A stretch of DNA of 64,000 bases, taken from NCBI GenBank assembly GCA_958450325.1, contig OY288243.1:63348606-63412605 (forward strand), read 5' to 3'. Position numbers and translations under genes: made by a program. Shown in pieces: positions 9,909 to 21,600 of this stretch. The notes below the pieces were generated by a model, which was not told where the DNA came from, did no database searches, and worked only from the letters and a program-made list of their open reading frames with translations. Source of the stretch: Agrostemma githago (taxonomy: Eukaryota > Streptophyta > Magnoliopsida > Caryophyllales > Caryophyllaceae). Every line of letters starts with the position of its first letter. Position 1 is the first letter of the stretch.

Positions 9909-11478
9909 CCAATTACTTTTAAGTTTGTAAGATACTTATTTTCATTAAACCAATAATAACTCATGTAAAAGTTAAAGAAAAACCTAAACTCATACCCCCT
10001 CCTAGTTCCCATGATCTTCCTCTTTCTTTAATATATGTGAGGTATATTTTAATCAAAGGAAAATATCATGGAAATTAGGAGGAAGTAGAAGTTATATAAA
10101 TTTTAGAGGTGATCATTTGCGGGTTCGGGCCGGACACGGACCGGGCTAAGTGTGAAATTTTGGCCCACGGACAAGCGGGTTAACGGGTTTGGGACGGGTT
10201 CGCGGGCCGGGCCTTTGTATATTTTTGAAAATGTTGTGTCCAAGCCCGCTAAAAATTCGGGTCGGACGGGACGGGCCAATCGGGCGGTACGTCCCATGAA
10301 CAGCTATAATAAATTTGTAACATACTCAAATATAATTTTTTAAATATTACATATATTGTCTGTTACTTCTTTTTTCTTTTAGTTGCGAAATATTATTTCT
10401 AAAGTCACATATTCTACATTTTCAAGTTAATCGTTTGACAAAATAATAAATTATATTGCTATCACTTGAATTACTTTGTTCGTGGATTTATATTATTTAA
10501 AATCTTCAAAAAGTTGTCATTATGTAGTTTATTTTTAATTACATCTGATGGTGTGAGCGAAATTCTCCTACGTTAAGGAATATAAAGATCTATTCACGAG
10601 ATTTGGAATGTATTCACTTTATTGTCAATGTCAGAGTTCTAAAGTATAGTGAGTGGTCGAATAATGATAAAATTAAAGAAAATCTGAATTATGTATATGG
10701 ATATATATATATATGTACGTACTTGTTATTGTTGACAATAGTATGTATGTATGTATGTATATATGCAGTTTTTCGCTTTTTGTAAAAACAATTTTTTTAA
10801 ATTTTTTTTTCACTCCTTTTAGGATTGATACTATTTATATTAATCTTTATGGAAATAAAATACTTGATTCATTTAAGACTTTACAACTTCATTCATATTT
10901 ATTTTGAAGTAATGATTATTCTTAAGTAATATTTTCAACATAAAATACGACTAATGTTCATTACCAGATATTTAAAGAATACTGAATCACTTGATATATA
11001 CTATGTTTACATATATTTTAGATAATAGATATATGAGTTGTAAGTTTTTATAAACACTTTCTTCAACTCGTTCCAATCATTATTATAGGTCAACATGAAA
11101 ATATCTCATTTATGATTGATGTTTGTAAAATATGTTATTCTATCCATGAAATTCTGAGGATGAGTATATGTGTAGTCAAAATAAGAGAGAGGAAAGTAAC
11201 ACTTTGGTTAATCTAAACTAAATTTTGATTTTTTTACCAGACGGGATACATAGTTAGGTTAATGCGATAAAATTGTATAGTACGTATATATGATAGTTAA
11301 TCAACGTTGGAATTAACGAAAACCATAATTAATCAGCCAAATCAAATAATGTAAAACAATATGCATGTCTTCATCAACGACACTGCACTGAAAAAAAAAC
11401 TCAGTGGTAGAAACTATATTATCAATTTAGCATAAAAATGTAATTAATGAAACTTTCAAACAATGTTTAAGTAATAAC
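9909..11478. repeat. Tandem-array segment (between peptide genes)
   Basis: AT-rich sequence collinear with 29571-30157 + 44980-45451 + 61547-61830. It starts inside the unit where the truncated LTR ends and stops at gtaataac, where an LTR inserted. It carries a hAT MITE absent from the other copies. I see no gene: ORFs at 10603-10907 are in tatg/atata repeats and are not preserved in the copies. The peptide genes on both sides of this segment are missing, lost with the retrotransposon-associated deletions. Confidence 0.8.
10104..10308. mobile_element. hAT-type MITE, 205 bp, with 8-bp target duplication
   Basis: Ends TAGAGGTGATCA and, inverted, TATAGCTGTTCA (9 of 12 match). It is flanked by ATAAATTT at 10096-10103 and 10309-10316. 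GC-rich ggcccg/cgggcc blocks inside are typical of small hAT relatives in plants. The equivalent sites at 29760 and 62950 are empty, so insertion followed the array duplication. Confidence 0.85.
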
Positions 11479-12566
11479 TGTGGACATAACATAGGTCCAC
11501 CCGGACGCGGCCACGCGCGGGTTTGGGTAGGCAAATGAATCTCGTGGTAAGATTGATCTCAGGTCGAAATTTAAATCGAAGTTGGAGTCGCCACCGAATT
11601 TTATGGGAATTCAGACCCGTTCGAACTCACTCTACACCTAGGCGTTTCGTGTACAAAACACGGCCCGCTTTTAGTGCTGGAGCTTATGAGTTCGTCCCTT
11701 TGCATTACGATACCGACGCCGAGTTATCGGATATTGTGCATCGAATGACTCTCGTGCGCCAATGGTTTCGGACATCCGGAAACCATGGTTCTGAGTAATA
11801 GGTGAGGGTACGTGTTGGGAAGCCCACAAAGGACACCCAACCCCGCCCGCTCTTTAGCGGCCTCTACTAAGATACCGTTCAAGTTCGTGTACGCGCGCTA
11901 GTAAAATGACTAAATGTTATGCAAACAACGTTTTCGGCTAAGCATGCGAATTATGTGTGAGCTACGTCATTTTAATGCATCAAAACTAGAGTCAAATCAT
12001 TTAGCATGTGAGATTCATTTATAAGACAATAAATGGCAAACATCGAAAATAGAAAACTCGTAAATAAATTACAAATTACACGGGTGGAATACAACCCGGA
12101 ATTTACAATACATCGAGCGATAAAATAATAATCGAAATAGAAAACGGTAAACACTAACTATAAACGGACCCGTAAATAGAAAATGTAAGCTAAACCGTAA
12201 TTTGAATAGATGGACGAACTTCGATTAAATACACATCATGTTGTGCATTAAACGGAGGACGGAGACTTTAATACGCGCTTGCGTATGGGGTCGTAGCGTG
12301 GTGCTAGCTCGATCCCGGGCCTCGAAGTCTTGTCCCGACTTATCATAGCAAAACGGAAATGTCTCAACCCGTCCTATATTGGATACGACTAAAAAGTCGT
12401 CAACTTAGGACTAGTCTTGTGAGACGTGACTCAAAGTCGTAAAGGTGACTAGAATAAAATGTGATGCATGGTTTTTGAAAATGTAGGCACGTGTCAACCG
12501 AAGTCGTAAAATATTTGACGAGGCTATATGACGCTTAGAAGCTCACGTCCTAGTACAAAAAGGGAC

Positions 12567-12675
12567 CACTCGATCGAGTCATGGTCCGGACTCGATCGAG
12601 TGACCTTGTCACAGGCCTTCTGCCTCGTTTTTGGAGTGCTATTCGATCGAGTGGGCTATGGCACTCGATCGAGTG
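12567..12675. repeat. Palindrome cluster in the partial LTR (4 sites)
   Basis: Sites at 12567, 12589, 12640 and 12662. Both pairs are 22 bp apart. Confidence 0.85.
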
Positions 12676-13146
12676 CCTCCTGTTTGAGCTGCTGCTCAGT
12701 TTCGTAAAAGGTGACTATTACGAGTTTTATTTCGTTTAAAACCGATTGTCAACCGAGTCGAATATAAATACGGCACAATTTATATTCGGTTCGGTTTTCG
12801 GTACCCGTAACATTTTTTATGATTACGAGACCGGCATCGAGATTTTAGAAAAGAGTGTGATAAAGTCGTTTTGAATCGGATTAGGACGAAATTAATTCCC
12901 TCCGCGTTACGACATCTATAATAATCCTTACGGATTATGTGATGCTCGGTTTAGCGTCAACGGGTTTCGTACCAATCTAGAAAATGGTATCGGATGCTTT
13001 CAACTACGTACTACCACGATCACGTTACGCCCTTAAGTGCTTAGGGCGGTGCTCCTCGAAAGGGCGCCACCACTGTCGCGATTTGTAAATGGATTAAACG
13101 GACTTGGAGCGGTAATCGTAGTCAAACGTGTTAAATTCGAAAAATG

Positions 13147-13182
<36 letters not shown>

Positions 13183-13192
13183 TGTGTGTGTG
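13147..13192. repeat. Compound microsatellite (AT)n(AG)n(TG)n at the insertion point
   Basis: Three consecutive dinucleotide tracts lie at the LTR position that reads (ta)n in sister copies (4170-4182, 56136-56149). The main element inserted at their end. Confidence 0.8.
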
Positions 13193-13986
13193 TGTGGACA
13201 TGACATAGGTCCACCCCGACGCGGCCACGCACGGGTTTGGGGAGGCGAATGAATCTCCATATGAGAATGGATCGAATTTAAATTTAAATCGAAGTGGAGT
13301 CGCCACCGAACTTTGTGGGAGTTCGGGCCCGTTCGAACCCACTCTATGTCGTAGTAGGCCGTGTACAAAATACGGCCCATTTCCGATGTCAGAGTTTATT
13401 GGGCTCGTCTCTTTGCATTTGATACCGATACCGACATTATCGGATATCGTGTATTGAATGACTCTCGTGCGCCAACGGTTTCGGGCATCCGGAAACCGAG
13501 GTTCTGAGTAAGGGGTTAGGGTACGTGTTGGGAAGCCCACAAAGGACACTCAACCCTGCCCGCACATTAGCGACCTCTACTAGGATATCGAATGACTTTC
13601 TAATACGCGCGTTAGTTGAACGATGAAAATGTTATGCAAACAATATGCTCCCTAGACATACGAGAAATTGAAAGGGTTTCTATGTCGATTTAATGCAACT
13701 AAATCTAACGTTGGAGTTAAATTTAGCATGCGAAGGTTCATTTTAGTACGATAAAATAAACAATAAATCAACGAGAAAAGCAACAAACTTGTTAGTAACG
13801 GTATAACGATAATAACGGTTTGTAGAATGATGCAATATGGAATGAGGTAAATAGAATGATGCATAGTTTGGAAAGAGTGATGTTTCACGTGATTGATTTG
13901 ACACGTGTTGACCTAAGTCATCACAAAAATGTTTTAACGAGACTCGAATGACCTTGTAGGACTCACGGTTTGACGTGATAAAGGGC

Positions 13987-14206
13987 CACTCGATCGAGTC
14001 ATTGAAGGAGTCGACCGAGTGGACCTCTGAAAAGTTTTCTGTCCCGTATTTTAGACCCTACTCGATCGAGTTGTTGACGAACTCGACCGAGTAATCTGCC
14101 ACTCGACCGAGTCACTGTGAGACTCGACCGAGTGGAGGTTAAAAAAGCATTCTGTCTCGTTTTTGGGGTGCCACTCGACCGAGTGGGCTAGGCACTCGAT
14201 CGAGTG
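13987..14206. repeat. Palindrome cluster, downstream part of the 3' LTR (8 sites)
   Basis: Eight sites from 13987 to 14193, largely with GACC or GATC centres. Outer half-sites ACTCG and CGAGT are kept while the centre dinucleotide varies. Confidence 0.85.
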
Positions 14207-15250
14207 CCCCCTGTACGAACCAGGGTTCGTTTTGCAACTCGTTATCGTTTTCGAAATTGCTTTTGATTTTGATAATTCGATGACTTTGTCGAATCGGGCA
14301 TAAATATTGATTAATTTGTGCTCGATTCGTGCGTATGATACTCGTTATATCCAACGTGCGATTATTGAATCGACATGATATTAGAGCGGGATATAAAAGT
14401 TGCTATAAGTCGTTTTAAGTTAACTAGCACGATATAAATTTTCTCCGCGTTTATTGATGTCGTAATTAATTCAATCGAATTAGAAGACATCTATATTAGC
14501 ATCAACGAAAATCGTGTTAATTAATTTATTTGACTAAATCATTAGATTTGACATCCGATTATGGAATTGGTATCAAATCTAATAGATCGATACTTGAATT
14601 AAAAAAACTCGACTTGATTCCCTCCGCATCCCAACATCATAATTAATTCTTGCGAATTGTTTGATGTTGGATCCGCATCAACGGGTTTCGACCCTTATTA
14701 AAAAAAATATGTTTCGAAAATAGTTTTTAGAAAATCGATGGAATATGCGATTGAATAATGATGCGAACGAAATAAAAATTATTGTTTAAATTGACTTGTT
14801 TCAATAATCAAGTGTTCGGGGTGATGGGATAAGCGACCGGCAACGCTGAGTGCAATACTCTTGTATATTCGGGTTTCCTTATCCTACCATCACTCACGCT
14901 CGACACAAATTCACAAGTATTTTAATGTTTTATACTAGTGATATTAACGATATTAGGATGCGATAATAAAATAATAAAAACAAAAAAAAAGACGAAGAAA
15001 AAGCGGAAGGTGACGAGAGAGAAAGGAGAAGGAGAGAAAGTGGGTTTTGCACCTTCAACCTACATGTTCTTGTTCTCGGACGGGACTCGTAGTTGTGGCT
15101 TGCACGGGAGTATCGAGATGTAGGTTAAGTTGCGGTGGTTTAGGGTTTGGAATCCTAGTACTAGGGTTAGGGTTTTGATGTATGTAGATTAGTGTAGAGT
15201 AGGGTTGAATTAGGGTTGCAAAAGTTGTGTAAAGTGTGTGCATGGGGGTG

Positions 15251-15258
15251 TTTATATA
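15251..15258 (-). promoter_or_regulatory. LTR TATA box, main element 3' LTR
   Basis: Minus strand TATATAAA, about 30 bp downstream of the U3 palindrome cluster in element sense. Confidence 0.6.
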
Positions 15259-15286
15259 GGCATGGCCATGTACCCCGGCTAGGGTT

Positions 15287-15409
15287 ACTTGATCGAGTAA
15301 GTGACTAACTCGGTCGTGTGGCCCAGTGCGCCTGCAGTCGGGCTTGTTTAAGGGCCCACTCAATCGAGTGAGGCTGACACTAGATCGAGTGGGTCAGCTG
15401 GATCGAGTG
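15287..15409. repeat. Palindrome cluster upstream of TATA in the 3' LTR
   Basis: About five sites at 15287, 15308, 15358, 15379 and near 15401. Several carry one substitution (acttgatcgagta, cactcaatcgagtg). Confidence 0.75.
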
Positions 15410-15778
15410 GTCCGGGCTTTGGACCTTGAATTGGATATCTTGTGGGTTTTGCTTTTGAGTTGGACTTTTTGATGTTTGTGTGGCTGTTTTTTGTGTGTCT
15501 CGGAAACGACTTTGACCGGGGTTGACCCAATCGCTAAGAGCCGGTTTTATTTCCGGTGTCGGTTTTGACCCAAATTAGTCTTGTTTGACTGGAAACGACC
15601 CACTGGGCTGAATTTGAGGTCAGTTTTGTGAGATTTTTACTCCGTAAGTGCTTAAGCCAACAACTAATGGTTTTGAGCCCACATCCGAGCGCGTAGAAAC
15701 ACGTTAGCATCCGATCATCATCGGGTATTTTTTGGAAACTATCATAGACACCTGGCAGTCAAAATGCGGGTGTCTACA

Positions 15779-15795
15779 GAGCTCCCACTCTGACT
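15779..15795 (-). promoter_or_regulatory. Polypurine tract next to the 3' LTR (main element)
   Basis: The minus strand reads agtcagagtgggagctc directly before the LTR start. The plus-strand element has cagtcagagtgggggctc at the same place. It marks plus-strand DNA priming and fixes the LTR boundary. Confidence 0.75.
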
Positions 15796-15939
15796 GAGGC
15801 TTGGACAAGGAGAAAGTCAAAGTCGCTACCAGGCCAATCGAGGGTTGAAACCTGGCAGACTTCCGATCGGGTCGTTTATAGTCCATTAGACTTGCGTGAA
15901 GGGCCCGCCGGCCACAAGATAGAAATCATACCTGAGCTG

Positions 15940-16165
15940 ATGATAATACCTCCGTGGGGAATCAGACTTGTCGCATAAGCCCTGGGTGTGCCTATATGTG
16001 GGCCCATCCCGTACTATTCCGGGAAAATGCCGCCTCGGGCTTTCCGCTGGGGAGATATTGTGGGTTGTATGTCCCTGCTTGAGTCATACCTGTATAAGTT
16101 ACATAAAATTTTGCATGCAACACGTATGTAGAAAATATGACTCGCGCTGGGGAAAATGATTTTTG
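15940..16165 (-). repeat. Imperfect tandem repeats containing primer-site complement
   Basis: Read on the minus strand, TCCCCAGCG or a shuffled form recurs three times, near 16148, 16046 and 15953, about 95-100 bp apart, in a region matching 54799-55021 of the other element. TCCCCAGCG is complementary to the tRNA-Arg primer site. No ORF is conserved here; the ORF at 15992-16411 has no counterpart. Confidence 0.5.
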
Positions 16166-16358
16166 AAAATTTTGAGATTTTTGAAATTTTGAAATTTTTT
16201 GAAGTTTTTGACTCCAAAGAAATTTAGGAAAGTTCGGGATGACTAATCCCGGGCTAAGATTAGGGAATCTCGAGACGAGGCCTGTATGTTTAAGCTGGTT
16301 GGGATTAGAAAACTTTTCATGGAAAAAGATATGGAAAGAGGGTTGTAAGGTTGATGCT

Positions 16359-16366
16359 ATATATAG
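16359..16366 (+). promoter_or_regulatory. TATA box of the antisense gene (main copy)
   Basis: tgcTATATATAgccc lies 93 bp upstream of the antisense-gene ATG at 16459. The sister copy has TATAAATA 98 bp upstream of its ATG. Conserved position supports an independent promoter facing back into the element. Confidence 0.65.
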
Positions 16367-17095
16367 CCCTCCTTTGTCTTTGATTTTCTTCATAACCTCC
16401 TCATAATTCATCCCTTCTCAAAAATAAAGTCTTTTTATTCCTTTCAAGAATTTCAACCATGGGAATTGATCGGTTGACCGTTATGTTGCAAGAATGGTCC
16501 CGTTGCTTTAGGGACACAGATAGGGTGGCTCTCAATCAGACGGGTATTACTCAGCTGTATCCATTCCGTCAGATGCGAGTTGATCGTTATTTCCTTGATG
16601 CCTGCTTGTCTTACTGGGACGACATATATCATGTATTTGCCTTTCCCCGGGGAGAAGTTTGTCCTTTAACCGAGGAGATTGCTGCCGTGGGAGGATGGAA
16701 CCCGATACTCCGACCTGCCATACCCTATTCGGTGTACCACCCAAGGAGAAAGCGGCGGGAATTTTTAGGACTTTCCCACAACAAAGTATCCCGTATGATG
16801 GAGGATGATAATATTTCTCTGATCGACTTGGCGGAGAAATTTATGAATCCTCTCGATGTCCGGGTCAGACCGGTTCACAGCCGTAGGGCTTTTTCATTTT
16901 GTATGCTCCATGTTTATGCTTTTGAAGGTCACATGGATTTATTGTTTTGCATGAGTAATGCCCGCCTCTTGACCATGGTTGATCTGATGGAGACAGAGCA
17001 CAGTCCGGCTTGTCACGGGCGAAATTATCCAAGGCCTAGACAACAGCAAGAGGGATTCGTCAGCCTGCTTGACCGGGAGTACCCGTTTGTTGCAA

Positions 17096-17336
17096 GTATG
17101 TCGGATTTTTCCTGATTTTTATTTTCCTGATTTTTGGTTGATTTTTCCCGCGGTTTTTCTTCTGCAGTGGACATTCGATCGAGTCACCCTGGCACTCGAT
17201 CGAGTGCCCTCGTAAAAAGCCCCTTGTTCGTGTCAGAGATACCACTCGATCGAGTGTCCCCCAGGCACTCGACCGAGTGCCCTTAGGCGGACGCCTGTTT
17301 CGTCTTAGGAACTCATATTTTTGCCTTCTTTTTCAG
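17096..17336 (+). other. Intron of the antisense gene (main copy)
   Basis: 241 bp, donor caa|GTATGT and acceptor ctttttcAG|att, phase 0. The sister copy has an intron at the same codon (ILQ|IWL) with donor cag|GTATAC. The intron carries four palindrome sites of the LTR type. Confidence 0.75.
17172..17279. repeat. Palindrome cluster inside the antisense-gene intron (4 sites)
   Basis: Sites at 17172, 17193, 17243 and 17266, in two pairs 21 and 23 bp apart. Same motif, same pairing and same inter-pair gap as in the LTRs. Confidence 0.85.
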
Positions 17337-18260
17337 ATTTGGCTATACGAGAGGCTATCAGTGATAGATCCTTCTCTTGACGCGAGCAATTACCGTCATA
17401 ATCAGGTGATGACGAGGAGACGGGCCATTGATTTTTCTCGCCAGATTACCCAGAAGTATTGGGACGAGGTGTTATCATTCCATGGTGGTCCGTTGATTAG
17501 ATGGGTAGTGCCGTGGTGGCCCATTTATGTTTGGACAGGCTTGGACCCGAGGGACAGAGCTCGCTATCAGGTGATATTGTCTTTCAGGCAGACAATTCAT
17601 CTTTACCCGGACCGCATACTAAGGCAGTATGGTTGGACCCAGAGAATCCCAGAGATTGAAGTAGTTGTGAGTGACCCTACCCAACTGACTGATGTGATGT
17701 GCGATACCTGGATGCAAAGATGGTACACCCAACATACCTGGCCTATTCTCACATCTCGTCACTCCATCTGGGTTAAAAGCTCTTATGTGAAGTGGACTAA
17801 ATCAGGCGATGCCAAAGCCCGAGCTGCTCTGAAGGTCGATGAAGCTTTTGATCTGCTGCGGAGGGAGCAAGCTAAAGATAATAGGAGCTTCTTCGACGAA
17901 GGTGACACTCCAGCTACTCTGGTCCGTCTGACGTCAGGTCAGAGAAAGAAGACTAAGACTCAAGCTGAAGGGTCTAGTGCTAAAGGTGCGCGGGGGAAAG
18001 TGAGCCCCCAGACTGACTTGGAGAGGACACTGGGCCCAAGACTAGCAGTGCAGGACCGACTTGGCCCACGAGATAGACTACCCGAGCACGTGCGGGCCCG
18101 ACTTGGACCGAAGACGATAGCAGAAGACCCGCTGTCAAAGAAACGGGTTCGAGCTAAGGAGGTTCTCCTCGTGATTCGGGAACGCTCGCCCCCGCCCCGG
18201 CGACCTCGGGCTCCGCCTGACCCAAAGGACAAAGGAAAGGGCAAAATGCACGAATATTAG

Positions 18261-18657
18261 TCTCCTTTGTTTTATTATTTGAGTATTATTACTATTTTTG
18301 TGGTGTGATTTGTTTTGTATTTGCCGTTTTCGGCGTTTTTTTTTAAAATTTGAATTTCCCGAGTTTATCAGTTTTTAATAAAGACGTATTAGTGAATATC
18401 GTTCCCGTCCTTTCGTTTATTGTAGCGGTTGTACCCTTTTGAGAGGTTGCCTACGTATCCACAATTAGCGGAATCAAACCAAACGTAGTTCAAACATGGA
18501 GTTTTTTTTTTACAATTTTCAAAATACATCAAGACTATTAGTTCGAGATGTGCGACAGTAGAATAGTTAATTCTAACTAATTGACTTGTCTATAATTTTG
18601 AAAATTTATAAAAAGATGAATTTTTATAAACTTTTGCAAATGACATTGAGATAGGGT
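18261..18657. other. Convergent 3' intergenic region between antisense gene and pol
   Basis: No ORF. A plus-strand AATAAA at 18377-18382, 117 bp after the antisense-gene stop, is a candidate poly(A) signal. The stretch is shared with 52341-52731 of the other copy, including the attgcgg/ggttgcctacgtatcc-type block near 18445-18465. Confidence 0.55.
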
Positions 18658-21600
18658 TTATGGGTAGTAGCGCTTCAACTGGTCCAAGTTGGTCGGGTTG
18701 ACGAATTCGTTCCCGTCCAAGTCTGTGAGCATCACCGCTCCTCCTGATAGGACCTTCTTGACTAAGTACGGCCCAACCTAATTGGGTTTGAATTTTCCTC
18801 TTGGATCAACCGGTAGTAAGGCACGAACCGATTTTAGGACCAGATCCCCTTATTTGATGTTTCTGGGCCTAACTCTTTTGTTGAAAGCCCGTTGGATCCT
18901 CTTTTGATATACTTGGATATTGTTGAGGGCCCGGGATCGCCGTTCGTCTAAATGGACTAGCGAATCGTATCAGGCTTGGACCCAATCTGCTTCCGGTACT
19001 TGGCTTTCAAGTAAAATCCTGAGGGATGGCACTTCTAGCTCAACCGGTTGGACCGCTTCCATTCCATATGTCAGATAATATGGAGTTCCTCCGGTTGCGG
19101 TGCGAATTGACGTCCGATACCCCCCTGAGAGCAAAAGGTATTTTGTCGGGCCAATCCCGGTAATTCTCAGCGATCTTTTTAAGTATGGTGACAATTGTTT
19201 TATTAGCCGCTTCTACCGCTCCGTTTGTTTGGGGACGGTAGGGAGAAGATGTATGCCTTTGAATTTTGTATTTTGCTAGCAACGTAGCGGTTTCAGCTTG
19301 AAAGTGGGTCCCATGATCACTGATAAACTCGTGTGGGATCCCGTATCGGCATATGATCTTGTTCTGGATAAATTTGGCCACGTGCTTGGCGTTCAAGACA
19401 CGGTATGACTCGGCTTCGACCCATTTGGTGAAGTAGTCGATGGCCACCAGAATGAAGCAGTGACCTCCCGTCCCGGAAGGGTGCACCTTTCCAATTATGT
19501 CAATACCCCATGTCGAAAATGGCCATGGTGTTGTCATGGTATATAATAGGGAAGATGGCATATGCTGTACATTAGCAAAGATCTGACAATTATGGAAGTG
19601 TTTGACGTATAATTGACTGTCTGTTTCCATGGTGTTCCAGTAATATCCGAGCCTCATGATTTTCCGGACTAACATATGGGCATTCATATGTGGGCCGTTT
19701 TCACCATCGTGTACCTCGGACATAACCTTTTCGGCCTGTATTTTATCGATACGTAGGAGGAGAGCCCCCTGTGCCGTCTTTTTGTATAGCTGCCCGTCGT
19801 CCGTACGAACAAATTGGGTTGCCAATCTTCGCAAGGCCTTCTTGGCCAGGTAGGTTAGGACGGCCTGATACCACGGTTCTGGATCAGTTATCTCGATATC
19901 CTGGATGGCGTGGATATAGGCCGGCTCGAACCGTCTTTCAACGCAGATTGGCATGCTAGTTAGATGCTCCGGGATATTTAGCAGGGACGCTAATTTGGAA
20001 AGTGCATCTGCGAATTGATTTTCTTCCCGAGGCAGATAGATATATTCCACCTTCTGGAATTGTTTCTCTAGAACCCTTACTCGTGCTTGGTAAGCCACGA
20101 GATTGGCGTTCCGAGTTTTCCATTTTTGGAGCGCTTGATTGATGACCAGTGATGAGTCACCGTGGACCCGGAGGTTTGTTACCCCTAAATCAGCGGCGAC
20201 TTGCAACCCGTGAATGTATGCTTCGTATTCGGCTGCGTTATTGGTCACGTCGAAGTCCAGCTTGATGGATAACGGGGTGTGCTCCCCTTGTGGTGAGATT
20301 AACAGAATTCCGACCCCAAATCCTCAGAAGTTGGACGCTCCATCAAAATACAAATCCCATGTCTCGGTGTCGGTATGGAATATGTCTTCGTCAGGAAAGG
20401 CCCAAGTATCGGTGTGGCCTTCTTCGGATATCGGACTGTCGGCAAGGAATTCTGCCACTACCCGGCCCTTGATGGCTTTTAATGGTACAAACTTGAGGTC
20501 AAACTCTGCGAGCATCAAAGTCCATCTGGACATCCTTCCATTGAGGATGGGCTTCTCGAATAGGTACTTGATAGGGTCCATTTTGGACAGAACATGTACC
20601 TCGTGGCTAAGCATGTAGTGTCGGAGCTTTTTAGTGGCCCACACCAGAGCTAGGCACGTCTTTTCGAGCATTGTGTACTTGCATTCGTATTCCAGGAACT
20701 TCTTACTAATGTAGTAAATAGCCCGTTCTTCCGAATCGACTGTCTGGGCCAGCATAGCCCCCATGGCTGTCTCGGTCGTTGTTAGGTATAACGACAAAGG
20801 CAAACCGGGTTGAGGTGGCATTAATACCGGCGGTGCAGACAGGATCTCCTTGATTTTATCGAAAGCTATTTGACATTTATCGTCCCATAGTACCCGTTCC
20901 CCGATCTTCAGTTTCTTGAAAATGGGCTCACATACCATGGTTAGCTTTGAAATGAATCGGGTGATATATTGGACTTTCCCGAGAAACCCCCTTATTTATT
21001 TTTCGGTTTTGGGCGGCTGCATCTCGGTAATGGCCTTGATTTTAGCTGGGTCGACCTCGATGCCGCGTTGGCTAACGGTATGGCCCAGTAATTTGCCTGA
21101 TGTTACCCCGAAACTGCATTTTTGAGGGTTTAGCCTCATGTTGTATTTGCGTAGTCGGGTAAAGAATTTTCTTAGGGCCATGATGTGCCCGCTTCGATCT
21201 TTGGACTTGACGATCATGTCGTCCACATAGACCTCCACTTCTTTGTGCATCATATCATGTAATAAAGTAGTGGCGGTCCGTTGATAAGTGGCCCCGGCAT
21301 TGATGAGCACAAATGGCATGACGGTGTAACAGTAAGTACCCCAAGGTGTAATGAAGGTGGTCTTACTCATATCCTCTTCTGCCATTTTGATTTGATTGTA
21401 TCCGGCATACGCGTCCATGAATGATAGAAGGGCATGATCGGCCGTGTTATCCACCAGTATGTCGATGTGTGGTAACGGAAAATCGTCTTTTGGACTGGCC
21501 TTATTAAGGTCCCGGAAATCTACACATACCCGCACCTTGCCGTCCTTCTTGGGTACCGGCACGATGTTCGCGACCCAGACTGGATATTCAGACACTTGTA

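Larger units (their letters stand above)
11479..13192 (-). mobile_element. Gypsy-family LTR, minus orientation, partial
   Basis: It begins TGTGGACATAAC (an LTR 3' end read on the plus strand) right after array sequence ending aataac, and is interrupted at 13193 by the main gypsy element. The remainder is missing on the far side of that element, where a deletion joined the LTR to array DNA at 28370. Palindromes at 12567-12675; decoy primer motif at 11584-11593. Confidence 0.8.
13193..15778 (-). repeat. 3' LTR of the main gypsy element
   Basis: 2586 bp, TGTAGACACCCG (15778) to TGTCCACA (13193). The TATA-like box TATATAAA is at 15258-15251. The U3 palindrome cluster is at 15287-15409 and the downstream cluster at 13987-14206. 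It is near-identical to 26097-28370. Confidence 0.95.
16459..18260 (+). pseudogene. Antisense ORF (aORF) of the Tat element: plant mobile domain/DUF7745-like protein, one small deletion
   Basis: Two exons, 16459-17095 and 17337-18260, on the strand opposite gag-pol. Exon 1 holds FLDACLSYWDDIYHVFAFPR and CPLTEEIAAVGGW (residues about 48-80), resembling the plant mobile domain and DUF7745 pattern of a tryptophan-aspartate, a hydrophobic FxFPxGE-type strand and a [LT]xEE helix. Exon 2 starts IWLYERL and contains WDE, LIRWVVPWW and HLYPDRILRQYG, then QRIP, a pattern shared by both families. The last 100 residues are basic and proline-rich with repeated LGPR, compatible with nuclear localisation or nucleic-acid binding. 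Compared with the copy at 52732-54510, about 5 bases are missing after the HSPA codons near 17013, which shifts exon 1 out of frame; the correct frame resumes as LTGSTRLLQ at the splice donor. Antisense genes between pol and the 3' LTR are known in Tat elements such as Grande. Function is unknown. Confidence 0.75.

Noticed and set aside
10603..10907. Small genes in the array segment
   Set aside because: The frames run through tatgtatg and atatat repeats and are broken or altered in the copies at 30070-30157 and 44980-45157.
16459..18260. Captured host gene in the gypsy element
   Set aside because: The same gene with the same intron and position occurs in the second element, and antisense genes are a known Tat feature, so it belongs to the element.
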